Source: an uncultured Collinsella sp.
GTDB lineage: Bacteria; Actinomycetota; Coriobacteriia; Coriobacteriales; Coriobacteriaceae
Reading direction: 5' to 3'
Length of the DNA stretch: 23,860 nt
Assembly (NCBI GenBank): GCA_900542155.1
Contig: UQMD01000027.1
Location: 1 to 23,860 of the forward strand
Shown here: one piece after another, positions 1 through 7,457 of the stretch
Layout of the letters: each line of letters starts with the position of its first letter
Numbering within the stretch: the first letter of the stretch is position 1
The notes under the pieces: generated by a model
The model's input: the letters and a program-made list of their open reading frames with translations, nothing else
What the model was told of the DNA's origin: nothing
Database searches by the model: none
Made by a program: the position numbers and the translations under genes

Positions 1-907
1 GCACACGATACTGCATGACGTGACGGTGTTTGGAGCCGTTATAGATCTGGTCGATGTCGTTGGTATAGGCTTCAAGGTCATCGGGATGGACACGCGTTTT
101 CCAATAATCGTGACAGTTGTCTATATGCTCCGAAGGAAGACCAAGATCGCGCAAGGCGCCTTGTGACCAAAGGGTTCGATGTTTGTCCAAGTTCTCGATA
201 AAGAAATAGCGGCCTTCGTTGAGCATCGAAAGAGCGTCGAAAATGCGATCGCTTATTTCGAAGTCGTCGGTGTGGGCTTGTGCGATATTGCGTCGATCAA
301 GGTGCACGGCATGACGTAGCTTGTAGTCGTACATGCGATGGTCGGCATCGTTCGTCAAGCGATTGGGGGCTTCGCCCAGGGCGGGGTCGGCGTGTGCCAC
401 TCCGTAGCTAAACGAGTGGGGCATCTTGGAATCGTTGTTTTCGAGCAGGACCGTTCGGCAGTGCTCCAGACGCTCGGCCAGGTCATCCTCGGTCGCAATC
501 GTAGACAGGATGGCAAACTCGTCGCCTCCCAGGCGAAATGCCGCCTCGTCCACCTTCATATACAGCTTGAGGTAGAAGCTAACCTGCAAGATATAGCGGT
601 TGCCCTCGTCATGCCCAAAGACGTCGTTGCAGTGCTTGAGATTGTCGATATCGATGAACGCCATGGTAACGGGGGCGTCCTGCTCCCAGAGCTCCTCGAG
701 GGAACGGGCAAAGCCGCCACGGTTGCCAAGCCCAGTAAGCTGGTCGGTAAAGGCAGTCCTGATCAGATCGTCCTAACGCTCGAGAAGGTCGCGGATGGTC
801 TTTTCGAGCGTCTCGGTGTAATTGCTGGCGATATCCATGCTGTAAGCGGCTTTCTGAGGTCGGGGTGTATTGCGTCGGGCGAGCTCGTTGTACACACGCG
901 TTGCTGC
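1..907 (-). pseudogene. GGDEF/PAS signalling protein, interrupted by an in-frame stop and cut by the window edge
   Basis: Reading the minus strand gives a continuous frame from about 907 down to 1 with one TAG at 775-773. Before the stop is a helical linker (ending TIRDLLER). After it comes a typical diguanylate cyclase start (TDQLTGLGNRGGF), the signature FRLGGDEFAIL (GGDEF at 529-515), and then a PAS-like segment (FFIENLDKHRTLWSQGALRD) that runs off the left edge. GGDEF domains make cyclic di-GMP from two GTP. No RxxD inhibitory site is obvious before the motif. The stop falls where most relatives would have Gln (LLERQDDLIRTAFTDQLTGL is the expected style), so one C-to-T change would explain it. 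A TGA at 910-908 closes the frame upstream, and no convincing start with a ribosome site is seen. Likely a decayed or recently disrupted gene; a sequencing error is possible. Confidence 0.75.
773..775 (-). other. In-frame TAG inside the GGDEF gene
   Basis: The codon sits between LLER and DDLIRTAFTDQLTG in an otherwise open frame. Coding-like sequence continues on both sides without a frame change, which points to a nonsense substitution rather than an indel. Confidence 0.8.
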
Positions 908-1162
908 TCAATGCTTTGCGTGTATCCAGGCCCCCGCCTTGCCGCGTCGCTGGTTTAATATGTCGGTCCGTGTTCGCTGCTGATAACTATTGAGTGGTAT
1001 AAACAACAATAGAGGATTGTATATGGGTGCCCCTGCCGCGGGCGGCTATTATTCGCCAATCGGTAGCGTGGCGATGCGATGCTCGATATAAATGCGACTG
1101 AGTCGGTATATGTTGACGGGTATACTTGTTCCGGTTTAAAACGCAGAAACGGAGATGGTTGC
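908..1162. other. Intergenic region, no gene recognised
   Basis: This lies between the broken GGDEF gene (minus) and the patatin gene (plus). Short frames here have no family signature. It is AT-richer than its neighbours and holds the candidate promoter at 1113-1141. I see no other structure. Confidence 0.5.
1113..1141 (+). promoter_or_regulatory. Candidate promoter of the patatin gene
   Basis: TTGACG (1113-1118), a 17-base spacer, then TTAAAA (1136-1141). The -35 is good and the -10 is weak. It sits just before the ribosome site GGAG at 1151-1154. Seen by eye only. Confidence 0.35.
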
Positions 1163-2032
1163 ATGGCACAGCCAGATACGACGCGCACGGTGGGGCTTGC
1201 GCTCGAGGGAGGCGGCTACCGCGGTATGTATACGGCGGGCGTGCTCGACGTATGGATGGAGCATGGCTTAACCTGCGACCATATGGTGGGAGTCTCGGCG
1301 GGCGCGGCGTTTGGCTACAACTTTAAATCGCGCCAGATTGGCCGCGCCATTCGCTACAACAAGGCCTATTGTGCCGACAAGCGCTATGCGAGCGTGACGA
1401 GCTGGCTACGAACCGGCGATATGTTCAATGCCGAGTTTGCCTATCACGAGGTGCCTATCGAGCGCGATCCCATCGATCTGGAGGCATATCGCGCCTGCCC
1501 CATGCGGTTTACGTGCGTATGTACCGATCTTAAGACGGGGCAGGCCGTCTACCATGACCTGCCCTATGGCGACGAGCGCGATATTGAGTGGATCCGGGCG
1601 TCGTCGGCGATTCCCGTGGCGACGCGTCCTGTTGCCATCGAGGGTCGTAAGTACTTGGATGGCGGTGTTGCCGATTCCATTCCCAGCACTTGGCTGTTTG
1701 CGCAGGGTTATGACCGCAACGTGGTGGTGCTGACGCAGCCGGCGGGCTTTGTAAAGCAACCCAATAGCGTGATGCCCATGCTGCGTCGCGTGTATCGTCA
1801 CTATCCGGAGTTTGTTGCGGCGCTTGAGCATCGGCACGAGGTCTACAATGCCACGCTCGATGACCTGGCGCGCCGCGAAGCCGCTGGCGAGATCTTTGTG
1901 GTGCGGCCGAGCGAATCGGTGAAGGTGCCGTCGCTGTGCCGCGAGCCCGATGAGCTCGAGCGCATCTATCAGATCGGCCGTCGCGATGCGGAGGCGACGC
2001 TGCCGGCGCTGGAAGCGTATCTGGCGGGGTAG
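1163..2032 (+). CDS. Patatin-like phospholipase
   Basis: A 289-residue protein of the bacterial patatin family, serine lipid acyl hydrolases with a Ser-Asp dyad. The oxyanion loop is LEGGGYRG (residues 14-21), the nucleophile elbow is GVSAG with Ser45, and the catalytic Asp166 is in YLDGGVAD. All three motifs are in the usual order and spacing. No signal peptide or membrane segment is seen, so a cytoplasmic enzyme is expected. The start at 1163 is chosen because GGAG precedes it by 8 bases; an upstream in-frame start at 1079 has no ribosome site and would overlap the candidate promoter. Monocistronic, ending before an inverted repeat. The substrate cannot be told from sequence. Confidence 0.93.
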   Translation: MAQPDTTRTVGLALEGGGYRGMYTAGVLDVWMEHGLTCDHMVGVSAGAAFGYNFKSRQIGRAIRYNKAYCADKRYASVTSWLRTGDMFNAEFAYHEVPIERDPIDLEAYRACPMRFTCVCTDLKTGQAVYHDLPYGDERDIEWIRASSAIPVATRPVAIEGRKYLDGGVADSIPSTWLFAQGYDRNVVVLTQPAGFVKQPNSVMPMLRRVYRHYPEFVAALEHRHEVYNATLDDLARREAAGEIFVVRPSESVKVPSLCREPDELERIYQIGRRDAEATLPALEAYLAG

Positions 2033-2040
2033 GGGCCACG

Positions 2041-2090
2041 GCGGAAAGCGCATCCCAAAATGGACGTCCAAACTGGGATGCGCTTTCCGC
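2041..2090. repeat. Perfect 17-bp inverted repeat with a palindrome in its loop
   Basis: Arms GCGGAAAGCGCATCCCA (2041-2057) and its exact complement (2074-2090) enclose a 16-base loop containing the palindrome TGGACGTCCA. It lies between the convergent patatin and thiE genes. The stem would fit a bidirectional terminator, but there is no T-tract on either side, so a dispersed repeat of REP type is also possible. Confidence 0.75.
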
Positions 2091-2132
2091 TATTGAAGAT
2101 ATGGGGCTGCGGAGCAGCTGCTTGGCACGGGC

Positions 2133-2828
2133 CTATGCCTGCTGCCAGGTATCGACGAGCTCCTTGGCTGCGGCGTAGGGGTCGTCGGCACTGCAGACGG
2201 CGCTCACCACAAAGAAGCCGTCGACGCCGGTGGTCTTGAGCTGCGGAAGATCGGCCGTTTTGACACCGCCGCCCACCACGATGGGCACGGGGCTTGCCGC
2301 ATGGAGGGCAGCCAGGTCCTCAAAGCTCTTGGTGATGATGGAGCCGTCGGCCGCACGTCCGCAGTCGCGCTTGGTCTCGGTCTCGTGGAGCGGGCCTACG
2401 CCCAGGTAATCGACCAGGCTCATGTCGGCGGTCTTGACGTACTCGAGCATCTCCTCGCAGCGGGCCGAAAGGCCCACGATGGCATCTGGGCCCAAAAGTT
2501 TGCGGCAGACCTCGACGGGGATGTCGCTCTGGCCAACATGCACGCCGTCGACAGCGATGCCCTGCTCGCGTGCGGCGAGTACGCAGTCAAGACGGTCATC
2601 GATCAGCAGAGCGACCTGTCCGGTTTTGCCGGCCTGAGCGATGGCCTGCGCGGCATCGCCCGTCAGTGCGATGATCTCGCGGGCACTTGCCACCTTGGAG
2701 CGCACCTGGATGCAGGTAAAGCCGGCATCGAGCGCCTGGGTCACCACATCGCTCACGGGGCGTCCGAGGGTGTTTTCGGGGCCGAGTACCAGGTAGGCCG
2801 AGATATCAAGGTTGTCGCGGATGCTCAT
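2133..2828 (-). CDS. thiE: Thiamine-phosphate synthase
   Basis: A 231-residue TIM-barrel enzyme joining hydroxymethylpyrimidine diphosphate and thiazole phosphate to make thiamine phosphate. Family motifs in order: CIQVRSK, LLIDDRLDC, VHVGQSDIP, DYLGVGPLHETETKRD (the GP-x-T-x-TK phosphate-binding stretch), PIVVGGGV and FFVVSAV. The start at 2828 follows AGGAGG at 6 bases and overlaps the preceding gene's stop (ATGA). It is the last gene of the riboswitch-controlled operon. The thiD gene that supplies its pyrimidine substrate is not in this window. Confidence 0.95.
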   Translation of the reverse strand: MSIRDNLDISAYLVLGPENTLGRPVSDVVTQALDAGFTCIQVRSKVASAREIIALTGDAAQAIAQAGKTGQVALLIDDRLDCVLAAREQGIAVDGVHVGQSDIPVEVCRKLLGPDAIVGLSARCEEMLEYVKTADMSLVDYLGVGPLHETETKRDCGRAADGSIITKSFEDLAALHAASPVPIVVGGGVKTADLPQLKTTGVDGFFVVSAVCSADDPYAAAKELVDTWQQA

Positions 2829-3166
2829 CGTGCTTCCTCCTGCTTTTTGATCTGCGCTTCCATGCGCTCGAGTTTGCCGGTCATGGTGTCGGTAAATCCG
2901 GGTCGAATATCGGCTTTGAGCACGACTTCGGTGCGGATGCCCTTGCTCGCCAACACGAAGGTCGCGTCGCGCACGACCTGCATGACCTCGTCCCAGTCGC
3001 CCTCGATCTCGGTGAACATCGAGCTGGTGCGGTTGGGAAGGCCGCTCTCGCGAATGACGTGTACGACCTCGGCGACTTCGGCAGATAGCTCGTCGCCGGT
3101 GCCGCACGGGGCGATGGCCACAGCGACGAGTGTGTTCATGCCGGCATTGGTTGCGGGCTTGGACAT
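2825..3166 (-). CDS. Thiamine-binding protein, MTH1187/YqgV family
   Basis: A 113-residue protein of the thiamine-binding (formerly DUF77) family, small ferredoxin-like folds that bind thiamine or its pyrimidine. Visible family traits are the N-terminal strand VAVAIAPCGTGDELS, the middle LPNRTSSMFTEIEGDWDEVM and RTEVVLKADIRPG. AGGAGG precedes the 3166 start; a second Met at residue 10 (MNTLVAVAIAP) is a possible but unsupported alternative. The gene starts 3 bases after the thiM stop and overlaps thiE by 4 bases, so it is very likely translated with them. A role in holding or salvaging thiamine precursors is inferred from this position. Confidence 0.85.
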   Translation of the reverse strand: MSKPATNAGMNTLVAVAIAPCGTGDELSAEVAEVVHVIRESGLPNRTSSMFTEIEGDWDEVMQVVRDATFVLASKGIRTEVVLKADIRPGFTDTMTGKLERMEAQIKKQEEAR

Positions 3167-3169
3167 GGC

Positions 3170-4009
3170 TTATGCCTCCTCGAGCTCGAGTTGGTTATCG
3201 GCAATGTCCTGGGCGGTTGCGCGGTAGAGCTCGTCGATAAAGGCGACCTTAAAGCTTGCCGGGGCATCGGCAACGGCGGCGGCACGCGTGCCGGCAACGT
3301 TGTAGACGGCGGTGCCGCAGATGGCCGCCGTAAACGGGTCGGTGGCGCAGGCGTACACGGCCAGCACGCCGCCCTGCGAACAGCCGCAGCCGGTGATCTT
3401 GGACATGAGTGGGCTGCCGCCGTGGGACTTGGCAACGGTCGTGCCGTCGGTAATCAGGTCGACTTCGCCCGAGACCACTACGGCGCCGCCGGTGTAGCGG
3501 GCGAGCGCCACGGCGGCATCACGGGCGGCGTCTACCGTGTCGGTGGTATCGACGCCACGCACGCGGCTCAGATCGGCCGCTTCGCCCTCAAGGCCCCACA
3601 GTCCGGCGAGCGCGATAATCTCGGAGGCATTGCCGCGCACGATGGCGGGCTTGTACTGCTTGAGTTCGTTTACCAGTTGGGTGCGCAGGCTGCCGATGCC
3701 CAGGCCCACCGGATCGAGCACCCAGGGCTTGCCGGCGTCATGTGCCGCCTTGGCCGCGCGGGGAATCGTCTGCTCGTAGATGGGGAAGAGCGTGCCCATG
3801 TTCAGATAGATGGCGCCGCCGCCGGCAACGAGTGCCTCGCCCTCGTCGGGCAGATAGACCATGGCGGCCGAACCGCCCACGGCGAGCTGCGCGTTGGCGA
3901 CAAAGTCAATCGTTACCGTGTTGGTGATGGAGCCGGCCATGGGATTGGTGGCACGAATCTCCTCCACGGCCTTGACCACGTTTTGCTTAAGCTGTTCCGA
4001 ATCGATCAC
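3170..4009 (-). CDS. thiM: Hydroxyethylthiazole kinase
   Basis: A 279-residue kinase that phosphorylates 4-methyl-5-(2-hydroxyethyl)thiazole for thiamine salvage. It shows SITNTVTIDFVANAQLAVGGS near the N-terminus, VLDPVGLG, AIVRGNASEIIAL and the catalytic-site loop KITGCGCSQGG near residue 205, the usual ribokinase-like layout. The start is a GTG at 4009 with AAGGAGG 8 bases before it. It is the first gene after the TPP riboswitch, so its expression should fall when thiamine diphosphate is abundant. Length is normal for the family. Confidence 0.95.
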   Translation of the reverse strand: MIDSEQLKQNVVKAVEEIRATNPMAGSITNTVTIDFVANAQLAVGGSAAMVYLPDEGEALVAGGGAIYLNMGTLFPIYEQTIPRAAKAAHDAGKPWVLDPVGLGIGSLRTQLVNELKQYKPAIVRGNASEIIALAGLWGLEGEAADLSRVRGVDTTDTVDAARDAAVALARYTGGAVVVSGEVDLITDGTTVAKSHGGSPLMSKITGCGCSQGGVLAVYACATDPFTAAICGTAVYNVAGTRAAAVADAPASFKVAFIDELYRATAQDIADNQLELEEA

Positions 4010-4033
4010 TGCACATGCCTCCTTGGCATAGAA

Positions 4034-4057
4034 GGGCGCTGTGCATAGACAGCGCCC
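4034..4057 (-). promoter_or_regulatory. Leader hairpin between TPP aptamer and thiM
   Basis: A 9-bp perfect stem (GGGCGCTGT/ACAGCGCCC) with a 6-base loop lies just before the thiM ribosome site. A T5 run (4064-4060) lies between aptamer and hairpin, but no T-tract follows the hairpin. It is a candidate expression platform; whether it acts on transcription or translation cannot be told by eye. Confidence 0.5.
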
Positions 4058-4070
4058 CTAAAAAGGCGGC

Positions 4071-4162
4071 ATGCTCCCTACGCCAGCATTAACTGACAGG
4101 TTCAAAGGATTGGGCCCCATGCCCTCTCAGCCTTGTGGTTTGCACCGCCGGCACTCCCGCAT
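4071..4162 (-). ncRNA. TPP riboswitch (THI element)
   Basis: On the minus strand the aptamer contains GGCTGAGAGGG, CCTTTGAACCTG, GTTAATGCTGGCGTAGGGA, which are the classic thi-box blocks in order. The closing P1 stem is ATGC (4162-4159) with GCAT (4074-4071). It lies about 60 bases before thiM. Thiamine diphosphate binding would switch off the thiM operon. Confidence 0.96.
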
Positions 4163-4170
4163 CGAATCTG

Positions 4171-4200
4171 TTGTTCCCTATACTAGCGCATCGGTACAAT
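4171..4200 (+). promoter_or_regulatory. Candidate promoter of the HAD-LysR pair
   Basis: TTGTTC (4171-4176), an 18-base spacer, TACAAT (4195-4200), 29 bases before the HAD start codon. It lies between the divergent riboswitch leader and the HAD gene. Confidence 0.5.
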
Positions 4201-4229
4201 GGTTAGGATGAAAACGACTGGGGGACCTT

Positions 4230-5138
4230 ATGATCAAACTCGTGCTGACCGATATGGACGATACGCTGATTCCGGCCGGGCATGACGGCGCCAGCGACTA
4301 TGCCATCGAGGGCATTCATGCCATGCAGGCGGCGGGTCTGCACTTTGGTCCGGTTTCGGGTCGCCAACCGTCTGCGATGGGCTGGATGTTTAAAAATCAT
4401 TCCGAGTGTTTTTCGACCGGCGCATTCTGCAACGGCCAGGTCATGTTTGTCGATGGCGAAGTGGTCGCCTCGCGTGCGACCGATAACGATGCGCTTATGC
4501 GCTTGGCCGCCTATCTGGAAGAAGAAACCGACGATACCTATCTGAAGGTATACAGCTTGGGTGATGGCTTTTGGGATAACGATGCCTATTGCGTGACACG
4601 TGATGCCGAGCGTGTGCGCCGCGCTATGGAATCGGGCGGCAATGCGTGGCTCAAGGGCGAAGAGGCCCCGTGCCGCCCTGTCGTCGATGATGCGCCGGTG
4701 TTCAAGGCGAATATCTGGAGCGCCCGTTCGCGTGAGGAACTCGCGGAGCTACGCGAGCGCGTTGCCGCCGAGGTGCCGGAGCTCTCGCTTGTGTTTCCCA
4801 ACAACCGTGTGCGCCTGTTCGACATCCTTCCGGCTGGTTGGGACAAGGGCTGCGCTGCGCTGGAGCTGGCGCGCGCTTTGGGCCTAACGCCCGACGAGGT
4901 GGCCGTATTTGGCGATTCCGATAACGACCTGCCCATGATCGATGCCGTTCCCAACTCCGTTGCGGTCGCCAATGCCAACGAGGCCGTCACGGCTGCCGCA
5001 CGCTGGCATATCGGCGCTGCGGCAGATGATGCGGTTGCCGCAGCGCTGCATCAGATTGCCGCCTGCACCGCGACGGGTGAGATGCCGTCATTTATGCGTC
5101 AGATGAACGCGGCAGACTTCGGCATCGCGAACGTCTAG
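4230..5138 (+). CDS. HAD-superfamily hydrolase (Cof-type phosphatase)
   Basis: A 302-residue soluble phosphatase-like protein. Motif I is DMDDT with nucleophile Asp8 and acid/base Asp10; motif II is PVSGRQ; the motif III Lys is in GWDKG; motif IV is FGDSDNDLPM. The large cap between motifs II and III is typical of the Cof/YidA subfamily, which hydrolyses sugar phosphates and other small phosphate esters. The ribosome site is GGGGGA before the ATG. The next gene follows after 10 bases, so the two form an operon. The substrate cannot be assigned. Confidence 0.9.
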   Translation: MIKLVLTDMDDTLIPAGHDGASDYAIEGIHAMQAAGLHFGPVSGRQPSAMGWMFKNHSECFSTGAFCNGQVMFVDGEVVASRATDNDALMRLAAYLEEETDDTYLKVYSLGDGFWDNDAYCVTRDAERVRRAMESGGNAWLKGEEAPCRPVVDDAPVFKANIWSARSREELAELRERVAAEVPELSLVFPNNRVRLFDILPAGWDKGCAALELARALGLTPDEVAVFGDSDNDLPMIDAVPNSVAVANANEAVTAAARWHIGAAADDAVAAALHQIAACTATGEMPSFMRQMNAADFGIANV

Positions 5139-5148
5139 GGAGAAAGCC

Positions 5149-6045
5149 ATGAAGCTTCAGCAGCTCAGGTACGTTGTAAAGGTTGCCGAATGTGGCAGCA
5201 TCACCGAGGCCTCGCGTCGCCTCTATGTGTCGCAGCCTTCGATTACCGCGTCGATTCGCGATCTCGAAAACGAGATGGGCGTGCATATCTTTGAGCGCAC
5301 CAACAAGGGCGTCATTGTGTCCGAGGAGGGCGAGACCTTCTTGGGCTATGCGCGCCAGGTGCTCGATCAGGCTGATCTGCTCGAGGGTAAGTACAAAGGA
5401 GCATCCGAGCAGGTGCCGCATTTTAGCGTGAGCTGCCAGCATTACTCCTTTGCCGTCAACGCGTTTGTCGATGTGATCCGTGAGTTCGATGCCGCGCGCT
5501 ACGACTTTACCCTGCGCGAGGAGCAGACTCACGAGATTATCGAGGACGTCGCGCACATGAAAAGCGAGTTGGGCATCCTATATCTGTCCGAGCACAACCG
5601 CGAGGTCATCGAGCGCATGCTGGCGGCCAACGAGCTCGTGTTCGAAGGGCTCTTCTGTGCCACGCCTCATATCTTCGTCTGTGCCGACCATCCGCTGGCG
5701 GACCGCTCCAGCGTGACGCTCGAGGATCTGGAAGACTACCCGTTCCTGTCCTACGAGCAGGGCAGCTACAACTCGTTTTACTATTCCGAGGAGCTGACCT
5801 CGACGTTTGAGCGTCGCAAGAATATCCGCGTGCGCGACCGCGCGACGTTGTTCAACCTGGTCATGGGCCTCAACGGCTACACGGTGTGTTCGGGCGTGAT
5901 TAGCCACGAGCTCAACGGCCCCGGCATTATCTCGATTCCGCTCGACGTGGACGAGTACATGGAGATTGGCATCATCACGCGCAAGAACACGACGCTCACG
6001 CGCTACGGTCGGGCCTATATCGACGCGATTCGTCAGCATATCTAG
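5149..6045 (+). CDS. LysR-family transcriptional regulator
   Basis: A 298-residue regulator with the N-terminal winged helix (LQQLRYVVKVAECGSITEASRRLYVSQPSITASIRDLE) and a ligand-binding C-terminal domain. AGGGAG lies before the ATG, 10 bases after the HAD gene. It lies upstream of and co-directional with the MetE-like gene at 6202, so it may control that gene as MetR-type regulators do; this is an inference from position only. The ligand is unknown. Confidence 0.92.
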   Translation: MKLQQLRYVVKVAECGSITEASRRLYVSQPSITASIRDLENEMGVHIFERTNKGVIVSEEGETFLGYARQVLDQADLLEGKYKGASEQVPHFSVSCQHYSFAVNAFVDVIREFDAARYDFTLREEQTHEIIEDVAHMKSELGILYLSEHNREVIERMLAANELVFEGLFCATPHIFVCADHPLADRSSVTLEDLEDYPFLSYEQGSYNSFYYSEELTSTFERRKNIRVRDRATLFNLVMGLNGYTVCSGVISHELNGPGIISIPLDVDEYMEIGIITRKNTTLTRYGRAYIDAIRQHI

Positions 6046-6201
6046 GCTGCTGTGTTCCCCACGGTTCAAGTCCCTTTATGGCAGTCCAGAGTGACATAGG
6101 AAGCATCTATATCAAACTGTTATAAACGTATATTTTACGATGGCCATATGAACGCTCATACTCTGTCCCGGTAAAGCAACCAATGCAAAAGGGAGATATC
6201 T

Positions 6202-7335
6202 ATGAGCACTTCGATTCAACCGAACGCACCGTTTCGCGCCGATATCGTCGGCAGCTTTCTTCGTCCGCAGGCCGTAAAGGACGCTCGTGCTGCCTATACG
6301 GCAGGCACGCTTGATGCCGAGGGACTTAAGGCCGTCGAGGACGATGCCATCCGCGATTTGGTGGCAAAGCAAAAGGCCGCCGGCCTGCAGGTCATCACCG
6401 ATGGCGAGTTTCGCCGCAGCTACTGGCACCTCGATTTTATGTGGGGGCTGAACGGCGTCGAGCGTCGCACCTCGCGTACAGGCTATATGTTCCACGATGA
6501 GGAGACTACCGCCGACACCGCCGTGGTAACCGGTCCCATTAGCGGCGAGAATCATCCGTTCGTCGAGCACTTCAAATTTGTCAAGGCGCTCGAGGGGGAG
6601 GGTCAGGTCGCGCGACAGACCATTCCGGCGCCGATTCAGACGTTCTCCGAAGTCACGCTCGACCGCTGCGATGGCCAGCAGGAGAGCCTGCGCGCCGTCT
6701 ACAAGACCGACGAAGATCTCGCCGATGCCATCGCCGCAGCATACCGCACCGTTATTGCCGACCTGTATGCCGCAGGCTGCCGCAACATTCAATTTGATGA
6801 CTGCACCTGGGGCATCTATTGCGATGCCGACTTTGTGTCCAAGACCGGTATGAGCCCGGTTGACCTGCAAAAGGTGAGCGAGCTGGGCGTGGCGCTCAAC
6901 AACGCCGCAATCGAGGGCAAGCCCGATGACCTTGTCATTAACACGCACGTGTGCCGCGGCAACTACCACTCCACCTATGCTTTTGAGGGCGGCTACGACC
7001 CCATCGCGCCGTACCTGTTCGCACACGAGAACGTCGATGCGTTCTATCTTGAGTTCGATACGCCGCGTGCCGGTGGCTTTGAGCCGCTCAAGTACGTTGC
7101 TCCCGGCAAGAAGGTCGTGTTGGGCCTGGTGACCACCAAGGCGGCAGAGCTCGAGAGCGAAGACGCCATCGTCGAGCGCATCCGCGAGGCGGTAAAGTAC
7201 GTGCCGCTCGAGAACTTGTATCTGTCTCCGCAGTGTGGCTTTGCCAGCTGCGAGATTGGCAACAAGCTGACCGAGGACGAGCAGTGGGCAAAGATTGCGC
7301 TGGTCAAGCGTATTGTGGAGCGTGTCTGGAAATAA
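6202..7335 (+). CDS. Short MetE-like cobalamin-independent methyltransferase (YxjG/YxjH type)
   Basis: A 377-residue protein corresponding to the C-terminal catalytic half of MetE, as in the YxjG/YxjH family. It begins with the barrel motif DIVGSFLRP, has VITDGEFRRSYWHLDFMWG, and keeps likely zinc ligands His249 and Cys251 (NTHVCRGNY) and Cys345 (SPQCGFAS). The family transfers methyl groups to homocysteine or a similar thiol; the N-terminal folate-binding half of MetE is absent, so the methyl donor is uncertain. GGGAG precedes the ATG. The 156-base gap upstream has an AT-rich stretch (6109-6150) that could hold its promoter and LysR sites, but I could not fix a clear one. Confidence 0.9.
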   Translation: MSTSIQPNAPFRADIVGSFLRPQAVKDARAAYTAGTLDAEGLKAVEDDAIRDLVAKQKAAGLQVITDGEFRRSYWHLDFMWGLNGVERRTSRTGYMFHDEETTADTAVVTGPISGENHPFVEHFKFVKALEGEGQVARQTIPAPIQTFSEVTLDRCDGQQESLRAVYKTDEDLADAIAAAYRTVIADLYAAGCRNIQFDDCTWGIYCDADFVSKTGMSPVDLQKVSELGVALNNAAIEGKPDDLVINTHVCRGNYHSTYAFEGGYDPIAPYLFAHENVDAFYLEFDTPRAGGFEPLKYVAPGKKVVLGLVTTKAAELESEDAIVERIREAVKYVPLENLYLSPQCGFASCEIGNKLTEDEQWAKIALVKRIVERVWK

Positions 7336-7405
7336 CGATGCCGTTCGCAGGCGGCGGCGCGTTCGAGGCGCTGCGTATCGCGTACAATGGTTCGGATCGT
7401 ATCGT

Positions 7406-7431
7406 TCGGGCAGGTTATCCGATATGCCCGA
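7406..7431. repeat. Inverted repeat in the uraA leader
   Basis: TCGGGCA (7406-7412) and TGCCCGA (7425-7431) enclose a 12-base loop, about 26 bases before the permease start. TACAAT at 7383-7388 could be the -10 box, placing the hairpin in the leader RNA. It does not match the PyrR-binding consensus I know. Function unknown. Confidence 0.4.
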
Positions 7432-7457
7432 TCGCCCTTCCATTCGAAAGGACATCA

